From NCBI GenBank assembly GCA_017503325.1, contig JAFVTI010000022.1:1-56616 (forward strand): 56,616 nt of DNA, written 5' to 3'. Position 1 is the first letter of the stretch, and every line of letters begins with the position of its first letter. The position numbers were made by a program, and so were the translations under genes. Source of the stretch: Clostridia bacterium. Its GTDB lineage: Bacteria; Bacillota; Clostridia; Oscillospirales; CAG-272. Under the pieces are notes generated by a model. It saw nothing but the letters and a program-made list of their open reading frames with translations, was not told the DNA's origin and did not search any database. Below, in pieces: positions 32,399 through 41,371 of the stretch.

Positions 32399-34102
32399 AT
32401 GAAGCTGATCATAGATAAAAGAGAAGTGGAAGCGCGCCCGGGGCAATCGCTTCTGGATATTATCAAAGAAATGGGCCTTTGCACGGGCAGGCTGTCAGAC
32501 GAGCCGCTGGTTGCAAAGATCGCGGGAGACGTTTTCTCGCTCAATTATATTCCGCTACGGCACAAGGACGTGCTGCCCGACCGTGAGTCCAAAAGAAAGG
32601 CAATGGCCGCCTCAGGCGGAAAAATTCGCCTTCTGCGCTATTCTGACGCGCAGGGAAGAGCTGCGTATACACGTACGGCACAGTTCGTGCTGTTTTTGGC
32701 GCTGCACGAGCTGTGGCCAAGCGCACGCGCCACCATGCGCTGCACGCTGGGCTCTGCCTTGTATATCAAGGTCAGCGAGGTCGAAGAATTCTCAGCCGAC
32801 CGTCTGCGCGAGCGCGTCGCGGATATTGTGGCACGCGATATTCCTCTGACTTTCCGCCGCATTCCCACGTCCGAGGCCATTAGGCTTTATACCGAGCGCG
32901 GACAGGGCGATAAGGCCAAATTGCTCTCTTACCGTACCTATCCCACGCTGGACGTATACGAATACGGTGATTTTGCCGACTACTATTACGGCGAAATGGC
33001 ACCGAGCACGGGATATTTGCGCACATGGGAGATCCATCCCACCTCGGACGGCTTTGTGTTCGTATTCCCCGACGTGGCAAACCCCGACAGAGTGGCACCT
33101 TACCGCGAGATGGACAATTACTACAGCGTTTACAGCGAGGGCATTGCATGGGGCAATCTGATGGGCTGCCGCACGGTGGCGGATCTGAACGAAATGGTGG
33201 AGCAGGGCAGCGTGCGCGAGCTGATCCGCGTCAACGAGGCCTTGCATGAAAAGCGATTTTCGCAGGTGGCGGATATGATCTGCGAGCGCGGTGCGCGGGC
33301 TGTCATGCTGGCAGGCCCCAGCTCGTCGGGCAAGACCACCTCTGCCAACCGCCTTGCCACGCAGCTGCGCGTACACGGCAAGAAGCCGATCCTTATGAGC
33401 CTGGACGACTACTATATCGACCGCGACAAGATCGCGCCCGGTCCTGACGGTCAGGTCGACCTGGAGCATATCAACACCATCGATACCGAGCTGTTCGGCA
33501 AGCATCTGCGCGCGCTGCTTGACGGCGAGAGGGTTGAGCTGCCCTCGTTCAACTTCAAGTCCGGAAAAAGGGAATGGCACGGGCACGTGCTGCAGCTGGA
33601 TGCCGATTCGGTCATCATTGTCGAAGGCTTGCATGCGCTCAACCCCGTCATGCTGCCAAGTGATCTGCCGCACGACGCGGTATTCAAAATGTTCGTCTGC
33701 CCGCTCTTGCCGCTCAATCTGGACCTGCACAACCGCATTCCGTCCAGTTACCTGCGCCTGCTTCGCCGCATCGTGCGCGACTTTGAAACGCGCGGCGCGT
33801 CGGTCTCGCGTACGCTTTCGATGTGGGATTCGGTCAGACGCGGCGAGGCGCGATGGATTTTCCCGTTCCAGGAGCAGGCTGATGTCATTTTCAACAGCGC
33901 CACGCTTTACGAGCTGGCCGTGCTCAAAAAGCATATCTTCCCGCTGCTTTTGGAGGTCGAGCCGGACGACGAGTACTTCGAGGAGGTGCGCGCCATCGTC
34001 AAGGTGCTCAATTTTGTCCATGCAGCCGACGTGGACGACGAGATCCCGCCCACAAGTCTTGTGCGCGAGTTCATCGGCGGAAACAGCTTTTACCGAAAAT
34101 AA
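32399..34102 (+). CDS. nucleoside (uridine-kinase-like) kinase with N-terminal TGS/ThrRS-editing-like domains
   Basis: 567 residues. The N terminus (1-65) resembles a TGS domain and about 70-250 resembles the threonyl-tRNA synthetase second additional domain. The C-terminal 300 residues are a P-loop kinase: AGPSSSGKTTSANRLA (near 305), LMSLDDYYIDRD, ELPSFNFKSG and VIIVEGLHALNP. This three-part architecture is typical of a Clostridia/Thermotogae nucleoside kinase family. It phosphorylates a nucleoside with ATP; a purine riboswitch upstream argues for a purine nucleoside or salvage role. GAGGAGG sets the start. Confidence 0.87.
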   Translation: MKLIIDKREVEARPGQSLLDIIKEMGLCTGRLSDEPLVAKIAGDVFSLNYIPLRHKDVLPDRESKRKAMAASGGKIRLLRYSDAQGRAAYTRTAQFVLFLALHELWPSARATMRCTLGSALYIKVSEVEEFSADRLRERVADIVARDIPLTFRRIPTSEAIRLYTERGQGDKAKLLSYRTYPTLDVYEYGDFADYYYGEMAPSTGYLRTWEIHPTSDGFVFVFPDVANPDRVAPYREMDNYYSVYSEGIAWGNLMGCRTVADLNEMVEQGSVRELIRVNEALHEKRFSQVADMICERGARAVMLAGPSSSGKTTSANRLATQLRVHGKKPILMSLDDYYIDRDKIAPGPDGQVDLEHINTIDTELFGKHLRALLDGERVELPSFNFKSGKREWHGHVLQLDADSVIIVEGLHALNPVMLPSDLPHDAVFKMFVCPLLPLNLDLHNRIPSSYLRLLRRIVRDFETRGASVSRTLSMWDSVRRGEARWIFPFQEQADVIFNSATLYELAVLKKHIFPLLLEVEPDDEYFEEVRAIVKVLNFVHAADVDDEIPPTSLVREFIGGNSFYRK

Positions 34103-34117
34103 AACCAACCGAGGGGG

Positions 34118-34160
34118 GCTGCGCCAATCGCTTTTTAAGCGATTGGCGCAGCTTTTCTTT
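34118..34160 (+). terminator. intrinsic terminator after the nucleoside kinase
   Basis: 16-bp stem GCTGCGCCAATCGCTT/AAGCGATTGGCGCAGC, 3-nt loop, TTTTCTTT. Confidence 0.92.
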
Positions 34161-34213
34161 GTGCAATATTGATAAAAATGTGAAGGAATATTGAAAATAT
34201 ATGATCAAAAGTA

Positions 34214-34242
34214 TTGACAGTTTTTGATATATAGATTATAAT
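34214..34242 (+). promoter_or_regulatory. sigma-A promoter of the nucleoside ABC importer operon
   Basis: TTGACA, 17-bp spacer, TATAAT, about 58 bp before the lipoprotein start. Confidence 0.9.
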
Positions 34243-34299
34243 AAAAACAGCATATACATGCTGAAAATATGGGATCATCCCAAAAACAGGAGAGGAAAA

Positions 34300-35409
34300 A
34301 TGAAAAAAGTTTTAAGCTTGACTTTGTGCCTCCTTATGATGCTCTCTGTATTGGGCCTTGCTGCTTGTAACAAGACCGATACCTACGAGATCGCAGTTGT
34401 AACCGACGTTGGCCAGCTCATGGATAAGGGCTTCAACCAGGGTACCTGGGAGGGTGCAGAGTCTTACGCACTCGCAAACGGCAAGACCTACAAGTACTAC
34501 CAGCCCGCGAACGGCTCGGATGCAACCGACAACGACCGTATCGCTGCTATGAGACAGGCAATCACCAACGGTGCGAAGATTATCATCGCTCCCGGCTTCC
34601 TCCAGGCAACCGCTATGACCACGGTCGCTAAGGAAAACCCCGACGTAAAGTTTGTATTCATTGACGGTTGGACTCTGACCGACGACGACGGCAATCCTCT
34701 CCCCAACGTAACCGCAGTTGTTTACAAGGAGCAGGAATCCGGTTACCTTGCAGGCTATGCAGCCGTTATGGGCGGCTACAGAAAGCTGGGCTACACCGGT
34801 GGCGGCGGCGGTACCAACCCCGCGTGCAACCGCTTCGGTTACGGCTTTGTTCAGGGTGCTGACGCAGCAGCTAAGGACCTCGGTCTGGAAGCAGGCGCAG
34901 TAACTGTGAAGTACAGCTATCAGCACGGCGCAAACTTCAGCGCATCTCCCGAGCTGCAGGCTCAGATCAACGGCTGGTACAGCGGCGGCACTGAGGTCGT
35001 GTTCGCATGCGGCGGCTCTATGTTCGAGTCTGTTAAGGCAGCAGCTGAGGCAAACCCCGGCTCCAAGATCATCGGTGTTGACGTTGACCAGTCCTTCGCT
35101 TCCGAGCTGGTTATCACCAGTGCCGTGAAGGGTCTGAAGGAATCCGTTGCAAAGGTATTGGATCAGTACTACAACGGCAAGTGGGAATCCGATTTGTCCG
35201 GTAAGACCCAGAACCTGGGTGCTGCTGACGATGCAACCGGTCTGCCCATCGCAACCTCCAGAATCGACGGCTTTACCGCTGAGCAGTACAACGAGCTGTT
35301 TGCAAAGATCAAGAGCGGCGCAGTAACTCCCAAGGCTGACGTTCCCACCGACGCAAATAACGGCGAGTGGCTCAAGGGCTTTGAGATCGTGATCGTTGAG
35401 TTTGAATAA
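34300..35409 (+). CDS. BMP family nucleoside-binding lipoprotein (PnrA/NupN type)
   Basis: 369 residues. Signal peptide with lipobox VLGLAAC (Cys near residue 24), then the BMP fold: VTDVGQLMDKGFNQGTWEG, KIIIAPGFLQATAMT, GYLAGYAAVMGGYRKLGYTGG, EVVFACGGSMFESV and KIIGVDVDQS. Family members such as PnrA bind purine nucleosides. It is the extracellular receptor for the ABC importer encoded downstream. AGGAGAGG precedes the ATG. A 185-bp gap with strong hairpins separates it from the ATPase gene, as expected where the receptor is made in excess. Confidence 0.9.
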   Translation: MKKVLSLTLCLLMMLSVLGLAACNKTDTYEIAVVTDVGQLMDKGFNQGTWEGAESYALANGKTYKYYQPANGSDATDNDRIAAMRQAITNGAKIIIAPGFLQATAMTTVAKENPDVKFVFIDGWTLTDDDGNPLPNVTAVVYKEQESGYLAGYAAVMGGYRKLGYTGGGGGTNPACNRFGYGFVQGADAAAKDLGLEAGAVTVKYSYQHGANFSASPELQAQINGWYSGGTEVVFACGGSMFESVKAAAEANPGSKIIGVDVDQSFASELVITSAVKGLKESVAKVLDQYYNGKWESDLSGKTQNLGAADDATGLPIATSRIDGFTAEQYNELFAKIKSGAVTPKADVPTDANNGEWLKGFEIVIVEFE

Positions 35410-35454
35410 TTTTCGGTTCAAACGCAGAAAATCTTAACTGAATAAATTTGGCTG

Positions 35455-35557
35455 CGGGGCTTTCCCTCGGGAAAGCCCCGACGGCCCGGTTGAAAAGGGA
35501 AGGGCGGAGGATGTTCTTCCTTTTTGTTATCTGCATGTGCGTGCAGACAAGAAAAAG
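35455..35557 (+). other. two intercistronic hairpins between the receptor and ATPase genes
   Basis: CGGGGCTTTCCC/GGGAAAGCCCCG (35455-35480) and CCTTTTTG...TCTGCA/TGCAGA...AAAAAGG (about 35518-35557). Neither ends in a clear T-run on the plus strand. They probably stabilise the receptor mRNA or partly attenuate transcription. Confidence 0.55.
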
Positions 35558-35594
35558 GCAGAATATCGGAATATAAGAAAAAGGAGCACTTGAT

Positions 35595-37175
35595 ATGAGT
35601 GAGCAAACAAGAAAGGATGCGGTCACCGTGGCCTCGGACTATCCTTACGTGATCGAAATGTGTCACATCACCAAGGAATTTCCGGGCATCATCGCAAACG
35701 ATGATATCACCCTGCAGCTGCGTCGCGGAGAGATCCACGCGCTGCTTGGCGAGAACGGTGCGGGAAAATCCACGCTGATGAGCGTGCTTTTCGGCCTTTA
35801 TCAGCCCGAAAAGGGTGAGATCAAGAAGGACGGCAAGGTTGTCTCCATCAAGGACCCCAACGACGCAAATGCGCTGGGGATCGGAATGGTGCATCAGCAT
35901 TTCAAGCTGGTGGACGTGTTTACCGTGCTGGATAACATCATTCTGGGCGTTGAGCCTAACACCATGGGCTTTCTCAAAAAGAAGCAGGCAAGAGAAAAGG
36001 TGTTAAAGCTTTCCGAGACCTACGGTCTTGGCGTTGATCCGGACGCACTGGTGGAGAATATCACGGTGGGCATGCAGCAAAGAACCGAAATTCTCAAAAT
36101 GCTGTACCGTGACAACGAGATTCTGATCTTTGACGAGCCCACCGCAGTGCTGACCCCGCAGGAGATCGACGAGCTGATGGGTGTCATGCGCGGACTGGCG
36201 GCAGAAGGGAAATCCATTCTGTTTATCACGCATAAGCTCAACGAGATCATGGCGGTCGCGGACAGATGCACCGTGCTGCGTAAGGGCAAATATATCGGTA
36301 CGGTCAACGTGGCACAGACCACCAAGGAAGAGCTTTCCAATATGATGGTCGGACGCGACGTCAAGTTCGTGGTGGATAAGGAGCCCGCACAACCCGGCGA
36401 GACCGTGCTCCAGATCAACAATCTGAGCGTCAAGGGCGGCGCGGGCAAAAAGGATGCGGTTCATAATGTCTCCCTGAACGTACGCGAGGGCGAGATCGTC
36501 TGCATCGCGGGCATTGACGGCAACGGACAGACCGAGTTTGTGCACGCGCTGACAGGCCTTGTCAAAACCTCGGGCGGCAGCATCAGGCTGCTTGGCGAGG
36601 ATATTACCAAAAAGAGCATTCGTTACAGAAATACACACGGCATGAGCCATATCCCCGAGGACAGACACAAGCATGGCCTTGTGCTGGACTATACGCTGGA
36701 GCAGAATATGGTGCTGCAGAGGTATTTTGAGTCGCAATTTCAAAAGGGCGGATTCATCCGCTTTGAAGAGGTGCGCACCTACACCGACGATCTGATCGAG
36801 CGCTTTGACGTGCGCTCGGGTCAGGGAGCGGTCACCACCTCGCGCTCCATGTCGGGCGGTAACCAGCAAAAGGCGATCGTGGCGCGCGAGATGGATCGTG
36901 AGCACAAGCTGCTGGTTGCGGTACAGCCCACGCGCGGCTTGGACGTTGGCGCAATTGAGTATATCCACAAGCAGATCGTAGGCTCAAGAGATCGCGGCAC
37001 GGCTGTGCTGCTTGTCTCGCTGGAGCTGGACGAGGTCATGAGCTTGTCCGATCGCATTTTGGTGATGTATGAGGGCGAGATCGTGGGTGAGCTGGATCCC
37101 AAGGCTACCACGGTACAGGAGCTCGGACTTTATATGGCAGGCGCAAAGCGCCGCGAGGGAAAGGAGGCAGAGTAA
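35595..37175 (+). CDS. nucleoside ABC importer, double ATP-binding subunit (NupO/RbsA-like)
   Basis: 526 residues with two ABC modules. Module 1: LLGENGAGKSTLMS (Walker A), VGMQQRTEILKML (signature region) and LIFDEPTAVLTP. Module 2: IAGIDGNGQTEFV (Walker A without Lys), SGGNQQKAIVAREM and VAVQPTRGLDVG. The degenerate second site is normal for sugar/nucleoside RbsA-type ATPases. It energises the two permeases encoded directly downstream. AAAGGAG precedes ATG; the permease GTG begins on the base after its stop. Confidence 0.93.
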   Translation: MSEQTRKDAVTVASDYPYVIEMCHITKEFPGIIANDDITLQLRRGEIHALLGENGAGKSTLMSVLFGLYQPEKGEIKKDGKVVSIKDPNDANALGIGMVHQHFKLVDVFTVLDNIILGVEPNTMGFLKKKQAREKVLKLSETYGLGVDPDALVENITVGMQQRTEILKMLYRDNEILIFDEPTAVLTPQEIDELMGVMRGLAAEGKSILFITHKLNEIMAVADRCTVLRKGKYIGTVNVAQTTKEELSNMMVGRDVKFVVDKEPAQPGETVLQINNLSVKGGAGKKDAVHNVSLNVREGEIVCIAGIDGNGQTEFVHALTGLVKTSGGSIRLLGEDITKKSIRYRNTHGMSHIPEDRHKHGLVLDYTLEQNMVLQRYFESQFQKGGFIRFEEVRTYTDDLIERFDVRSGQGAVTTSRSMSGGNQQKAIVAREMDREHKLLVAVQPTRGLDVGAIEYIHKQIVGSRDRGTAVLLVSLELDEVMSLSDRILVMYEGEIVGELDPKATTVQELGLYMAGAKRREGKEAE

Positions 37176-38390
37176 GTGAAAAACCGTATCAAAGCGTTTT
37201 TTGCAAAGGAAGGAACCAAATCGGTCCTTTCGTCCTTGCTTTGCATTGCAGCGGGCATTTTTGTCGGCTGGCTCGTGCTGCTTGCCCTTGCGCTGTTTTC
37301 GGATAAGATTCCCGTATCCCATGCGTTCAAGGGTCTTGGTATCATCTTAGCAGGACCTTTCGCCAGCGGCGGATCCAAAAATATCGCGTTTGTACTGGGA
37401 GATATGCTGTTTGAGGCCGCACCGCTGATGCTGACCGGTCTCTCGGTTGCCATCGCATTCAAAACAGGTCTGTTCAACATCGGTGCCCCCGGCCAGTACC
37501 TCATGGGTGCGATGAGCTCGGTCATCGTTGCGCTGGCCATCCCCACCACTCCCGCAACTGCCTTCTGGGTCTGGCTGCTTGCCTTGCTCGTGGGCATGAT
37601 CAGCGGTATGCTGTGGGGCATGATTCCCGGATTTTTCAAAGCCTTCCTTGGTGTCAACGAGGTCATTGTATGCATCATGACCAACTGGATCGCGGCCAAC
37701 GTGGTCAGCTGGGTGTTCTACAATAACAAGCAATTCATCAATGCTGCGGGCGGTAAGTCGGCGTATACGCTGCCCACCACCGCCAACGGCGTGTCCACCC
37801 CCAAGCTGGGACTGGACAAGCTGTTCCCGGGCTCGAATATCGATATCGGCATCTTTATTGCCATTGCGATCGCGATTCTGATCTTTATTCTGCTCAACAA
37901 AACCACGCTGGGCTACGAGCTCAAGGCGTGCGGTCACAATAAAAACGCAGCTAAGTATGCGGGCATGAACGAAAAGCGCAACATCGTGCTGTCCATGGCC
38001 CTCGCAGGCGGACTTGCAGCATTGGGCGCATCGCTCTATTTCCTCAACGGCGGCGCAGAGCTTGCCTGGAATACCTACGGCAAGCTGCCCGACACGGGCT
38101 TTAACGGCATTCCCGTTGCGCTGCTGGCAAGCAACAATCCGCTGGGCGTCATTTTCGGCTCGGGGTTCTTGCGCTATATCGATAAGGGCGGATACAACCT
38201 TGCGGGCTTTACCGCTTACAATGAGTACGTGTCCGACCTGATCATCGCGGTCATCATTTACTTTGCAGGCTTTTCCAAGCTGATCAAGGATCTGCTTTCC
38301 AGACGCAAGGCGGCCAAGGCTGAAAAAGCTGACGTCGCAATCAAAGCAGATGACGCGACACAAGCAGGGAAGGAGGAAGACGGCAAATGA
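37176..38390 (+). CDS. nucleoside ABC importer permease 1 (NupP-like)
   Basis: 404 residues, about ten hydrophobic segments of the BPD_transp_2 (branched-chain amino acid/ribose-type) fold. Typical segments are LSVAIAFKTGLFNIGAPGQ, GVNEVIVCIMTNWIAANV and LKACGHNKNAAKYAGMNEKR. It uses a GTG start directly abutting the ATPase stop, with AAGGAGG inside that gene's end. The charged Lys/Ala-rich tail overlaps the next start by 4 bp. It forms the membrane pore with the second permease. Confidence 0.92.
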   Translation: MKNRIKAFFAKEGTKSVLSSLLCIAAGIFVGWLVLLALALFSDKIPVSHAFKGLGIILAGPFASGGSKNIAFVLGDMLFEAAPLMLTGLSVAIAFKTGLFNIGAPGQYLMGAMSSVIVALAIPTTPATAFWVWLLALLVGMISGMLWGMIPGFFKAFLGVNEVIVCIMTNWIAANVVSWVFYNNKQFINAAGGKSAYTLPTTANGVSTPKLGLDKLFPGSNIDIGIFIAIAIAILIFILLNKTTLGYELKACGHNKNAAKYAGMNEKRNIVLSMALAGGLAALGASLYFLNGGAELAWNTYGKLPDTGFNGIPVALLASNNPLGVIFGSGFLRYIDKGGYNLAGFTAYNEYVSDLIIAVIIYFAGFSKLIKDLLSRRKAAKAEKADVAIKADDATQAGKEEDGK

Positions 38391-39361
38391 CCTTTCTCAT
38401 TCAACAAACGCTGGTTTATACCATTCCGCTCATGATCGTTGCGCTTGCGGGCGTGTTTGCGGAGCGAAGCGGTATCATCAACATCGCGCTTGACGGTATT
38501 ATGATCTTTGGCTCGTTCGTGGGCGCATTGGCCGTGTATATCATGCAAACGGCCGGTATGTTTGGCGACAATACGCAGATCGTCTTCCTGATCGCCATGC
38601 TGGTAGCGGCTCTTGCGGGGGCGCTGTTCTCGCTGCTGCTTTCGTTCTCGGCCATCAATCTCAAGGCGGATCAGACTATTGGCGGTACGGCACTCAATAT
38701 GCTCGCACCCGCCGTGACGCTGCTGATCGTCAAGATCGTGTCCATGCAGGACAGACTCTCCATGCCCAAGGCACTCGGCTTTATCATTTCCAATCCCGAC
38801 ATGAACGACGTTTTCAAGCCCTTCTTTGATAAGATGTTTATCTCCACGTATATCGTCATTGCGCTGTTCGTGGTGCTGTCCATCCTGCTTTACAAGACCA
38901 AGTACGGCTTGCGTCTGCGCGCGTGCGGTGAGCATCCGCAGGCAGCGGACAGCGTGGGCATCAACGTCGCACGTATGCGTTATCTGGGTACCACCATTTC
39001 GGGCGCGCTTGCAGGCCTTGGCGGTTATATCTATATCGCAACCACCGCCAGCGGCACGGCCGAGGGCACGGTTGCCGGCATGGGCTTCTTGGCGCTGGCT
39101 ATCATGATTTTTGGCAACTGGAAGCCTGTTGGCATTGCGTTCGGCTCGCTTTTGTTCGGCCTGCTCAAGTGCATCGGCGCAACCTATGCATCGCTGGATA
39201 TCAACGGCGACGGCATCTTTGCGCTCAAGGAGCTGGGACTTCCCATCTACTTCTATAATCTCGTGCCTTACGTGGTCGTACTGCTGGTGCTTGCGTTTAC
39301 CTCCAAAAAATCGCGCGCACCCAAGGCAGAGGGTATTCCTTACGACAAAGGACAAAGATAA
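38387..39361 (+). CDS. nucleoside ABC importer permease 2 (NupQ-like)
   Basis: 324 residues, the shorter BPD_transp_2 partner. Family features are VFAERSGIINIALDGIMIFG, ADQTIGGTALNMLAPA and LRLRACGEHPQAADSVGINV. ATGA overlap with permease 1 implies translational coupling. The complete set (lipoprotein, ATPase, two permeases) imports nucleosides; with the riboswitch kinase upstream it forms a nucleoside salvage block. Confidence 0.92.
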   Translation: MTFLIQQTLVYTIPLMIVALAGVFAERSGIINIALDGIMIFGSFVGALAVYIMQTAGMFGDNTQIVFLIAMLVAALAGALFSLLLSFSAINLKADQTIGGTALNMLAPAVTLLIVKIVSMQDRLSMPKALGFIISNPDMNDVFKPFFDKMFISTYIVIALFVVLSILLYKTKYGLRLRACGEHPQAADSVGINVARMRYLGTTISGALAGLGGYIYIATTASGTAEGTVAGMGFLALAIMIFGNWKPVGIAFGSLLFGLLKCIGATYASLDINGDGIFALKELGLPIYFYNLVPYVVVLLVLAFTSKKSRAPKAEGIPYDKGQR

Positions 39362-39371
39362 TCTTCAAATA

Positions 39372-39442
39372 AATATCCCCCCGTATAATGAACTGTCCGC
39401 ACAAATTGGGGCAGTTCAATAACGGGGGGATATTTATTTTTT
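39372..39442. terminator. terminator between nucleoside permease and EamA gene
   Basis: AATATCCCCCCGT (39372-39384) pairs with ACGGGGGGATATT (39422-39434), enclosing an inner GAACTG/CAGTTC stem and followed by TATTTTTT. It can also serve the convergent EamA gene. Confidence 0.75.
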
Positions 39443-39483
39443 CAAAAAGAACAGCGGAGTGATTTGGGACAGCTCTATTTTGT

Positions 39484-40374
39484 TTACTCTTCTTTTTTGA
39501 CAAGGTCCGCAATGGTGGTCAGAATGCTGGAGGCTATGACCAACGCCGAGCCGATCAATACAGCGGGCTTGCTTTGCTCGTGCATGAACACGATGCCGAT
39601 CACCACGCCCGTGATGGGCTCAAGCGCACTGAGAATGGATGCCTTCTCACCGCCGATGAGCAGAGATCCCTGCTGAAACAGTACGACTGCGCCGGTGGTA
39701 ACCGAAGTAGCAAACAGAAGGCTGAGTCCCCAGCCGCCGAGTGTGGCAGGCAGGGAAAGCTGCCCCGTACATAAGCAGAGGATCAGCATGATCACACTGC
39801 TCCAGAGCGCTACGTAAAAGCAAAAGGCAAAGCCGGAAAACTCTGCGCTTTGAAAACGGGAGAGCAGCACGACGTAAATAGCAAACGCCAAAGCCGAACC
39901 AAGTGCAAGGGCTACGCCCAGCGGAGAAATGGTGGCATGCGGATCGTAAAAGAGCAGCACGCCTGCAAGACACAGGATCACGCTGACCACAACGGCGGGA
40001 GAGACGCGCTTGTGCAAAAAAACAAGACCGATCAGAAGCACAAGGCAAGGATATACGAAGTGGAACACGGTTGCAATGCCGGAGGCAACGTATACGTAGG
40101 AGGAAAACAGCAAAACGGGTGTCAGCACACAGCCAAACAGCGCGGGAATTCCCAACGACAATATTTTCCGAATGGGACGCCACAGCGTCTTTTTTTGCAA
40201 AAGAGCGAGCAGGGCCAGGCTGGGGAGCGCCAGGGCATTGCGTAAAAAAACCAGTGTCATGGGTGTGACACCGTCTGCATAAATATATGTTGCCATGATG
40301 GGCATGCAACCGTATATCACGGCACTCAAAATAGCGCAGATATATCCTGCGACCTGTTTTTTTCTACTCGTCAT
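39484..40374 (-). CDS. EamA/DMT family transporter
   Basis: 296 residues, ten hydrophobic helices in two EamA repeats. Repeat 1 has SAVIYGCMPIMATYIYADGVTP and FLRNALALPSLALLALL; repeat 2 ends with ATSVTTGAVVLFQQGSLLIGGEKASILSALEPITGVVIG. These are drug/metabolite exporters of unknown substrate. The start at 40374 is supported by CCGGAGGAAG and by a promoter about 25 bp upstream; the longer ORF would run across that promoter. Monocistronic. Confidence 0.9.
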   Translation of the reverse strand: MTSRKKQVAGYICAILSAVIYGCMPIMATYIYADGVTPMTLVFLRNALALPSLALLALLQKKTLWRPIRKILSLGIPALFGCVLTPVLLFSSYVYVASGIATVFHFVYPCLVLLIGLVFLHKRVSPAVVVSVILCLAGVLLFYDPHATISPLGVALALGSALAFAIYVVLLSRFQSAEFSGFAFCFYVALWSSVIMLILCLCTGQLSLPATLGGWGLSLLFATSVTTGAVVLFQQGSLLIGGEKASILSALEPITGVVIGIVFMHEQSKPAVLIGSALVIASSILTTIADLVKKEE

Positions 40375-40398
40375 AATCTTCCTCCGGGGGCTTTGCAC

Positions 40399-40427
40399 AT
40401 TATAGCATATCATGCGAAAAAAATCAA
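40399..40427 (-). promoter_or_regulatory. sigma-A promoter of the EamA gene
   Basis: TTGATT, 17-bp spacer, TATAAT on the minus strand. Confidence 0.75.
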
Positions 40428-40660
40428 TCGTGTAAGCAAAAATTGCGTTGGCAAAAAACATGCAATGCTGCTCAGAGTGCGGTTGCAGGCAAGCGATTCC
40501 CGGGCACGGGCCGATATGCTCTTTCAAAAGCGGAACCTTCCTTTTTTGTATGTCAAAAATATCCACCGTCAAACTTGGATAAATTTCGTGAATTCTTCTA
40601 ATAATATCATTGGAAATCACCAAATCAGTGAAATTTTGATGTATGGAAAGGTTTATATAT

Positions 40661-41215
40661 ATGAAAGCAACCGGTATTGTGAGAAGAATTGACGACCTCG
40701 GACGCGTGGTCATCCCCAAGGAGATCAGACGCACCATGCGCATCAGAGAGGGAGATCCGTTGGAAATTTTTACCGATCGTGAGGGCGAGGTCATCTTCAA
40801 AAAGTATTCGCCCATCGGCGAGCTGGCGTCGTTCGCGGGGCAGTATGCAGAGACCTTGCACAAGATCTGCGGCCTTGGCGTGGTGATCTGTGACCGCGAC
40901 GCGGTTATTGCATCTGCGGGCGTGCCGCGCAAGGAATATGCGGATAAGTCGCTTTCCGAGGAGCTGGAGGGCGTGATCGAGGGCAGAGGACTGTATTTGT
41001 GGCGCGAGGGGGAAGAGAAGTACCCCGTCATCTCGCACGAGACCGCGCATTACGTCAGCTGCGCCATGCCTATCATCAGCGAGGGCGATATTGTGGGCTG
41101 CGTGGTGTCCGTAGCCGATAAGGCAGTCGAGCGCACGGGCGAGATGCACAGCGACGTGGAATGCAAGCTGGTGCAGACCGCCGCAAGCTTCCTTGGCAGA
41201 CAGCTGGAGGGCTGA
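40661..41215 (+). CDS. spoVT: stage V sporulation protein T (AbrB-type regulator)
   Basis: 184 residues. An N-terminal AbrB/MazE swapped-hairpin DNA-binding domain (MKATGIVRRIDDLGRVVIPK, residues 1-50) is followed by a GAF-like domain (about 56-180). This matches SpoVT, a late forespore regulator in Bacillus and Clostridia, and implies the organism can sporulate. GGAAAGG precedes the ATG at 40661 rather than the upstream ATG. The gene stands alone with its own terminator; I see no convincing sigma-A promoter, in line with forespore-specific transcription. Confidence 0.93.
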   Translation: MKATGIVRRIDDLGRVVIPKEIRRTMRIREGDPLEIFTDREGEVIFKKYSPIGELASFAGQYAETLHKICGLGVVICDRDAVIASAGVPRKEYADKSLSEELEGVIEGRGLYLWREGEEKYPVISHETAHYVSCAMPIISEGDIVGCVVSVADKAVERTGEMHSDVECKLVQTAASFLGRQLEG

Positions 41216-41222
41216 TGCGATT

Positions 41223-41262
41223 TCCCCCGACGAACGAGAACGTTCGTCGGGGGATTTTGTTT
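41223..41262 (+). terminator. terminator of spoVT
   Basis: 14-bp stem TCCCCCGACGAACG/CGTTCGTCGGGGGA with a 4-nt loop and TTTTGTTTG. Confidence 0.9.
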
Positions 41263-41312
41263 GTGCTTTACATACTTCGTAGGGGAGGAATATGTATTGC
41301 TGATTCATTCCC

Positions 41313-41341
41313 TTGACAGCCTATGAAAAATATGATACAAT
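41313..41341 (+). promoter_or_regulatory. sigma-A promoter of the MoxR-DUF58 operon
   Basis: TTGACA, 17-bp spacer, TACAAT, 30 bp before the MoxR ATG. Confidence 0.82.
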
Positions 41342-41371
41342 AAACTGATTAAGTATTTTTTGGAGGCAATT

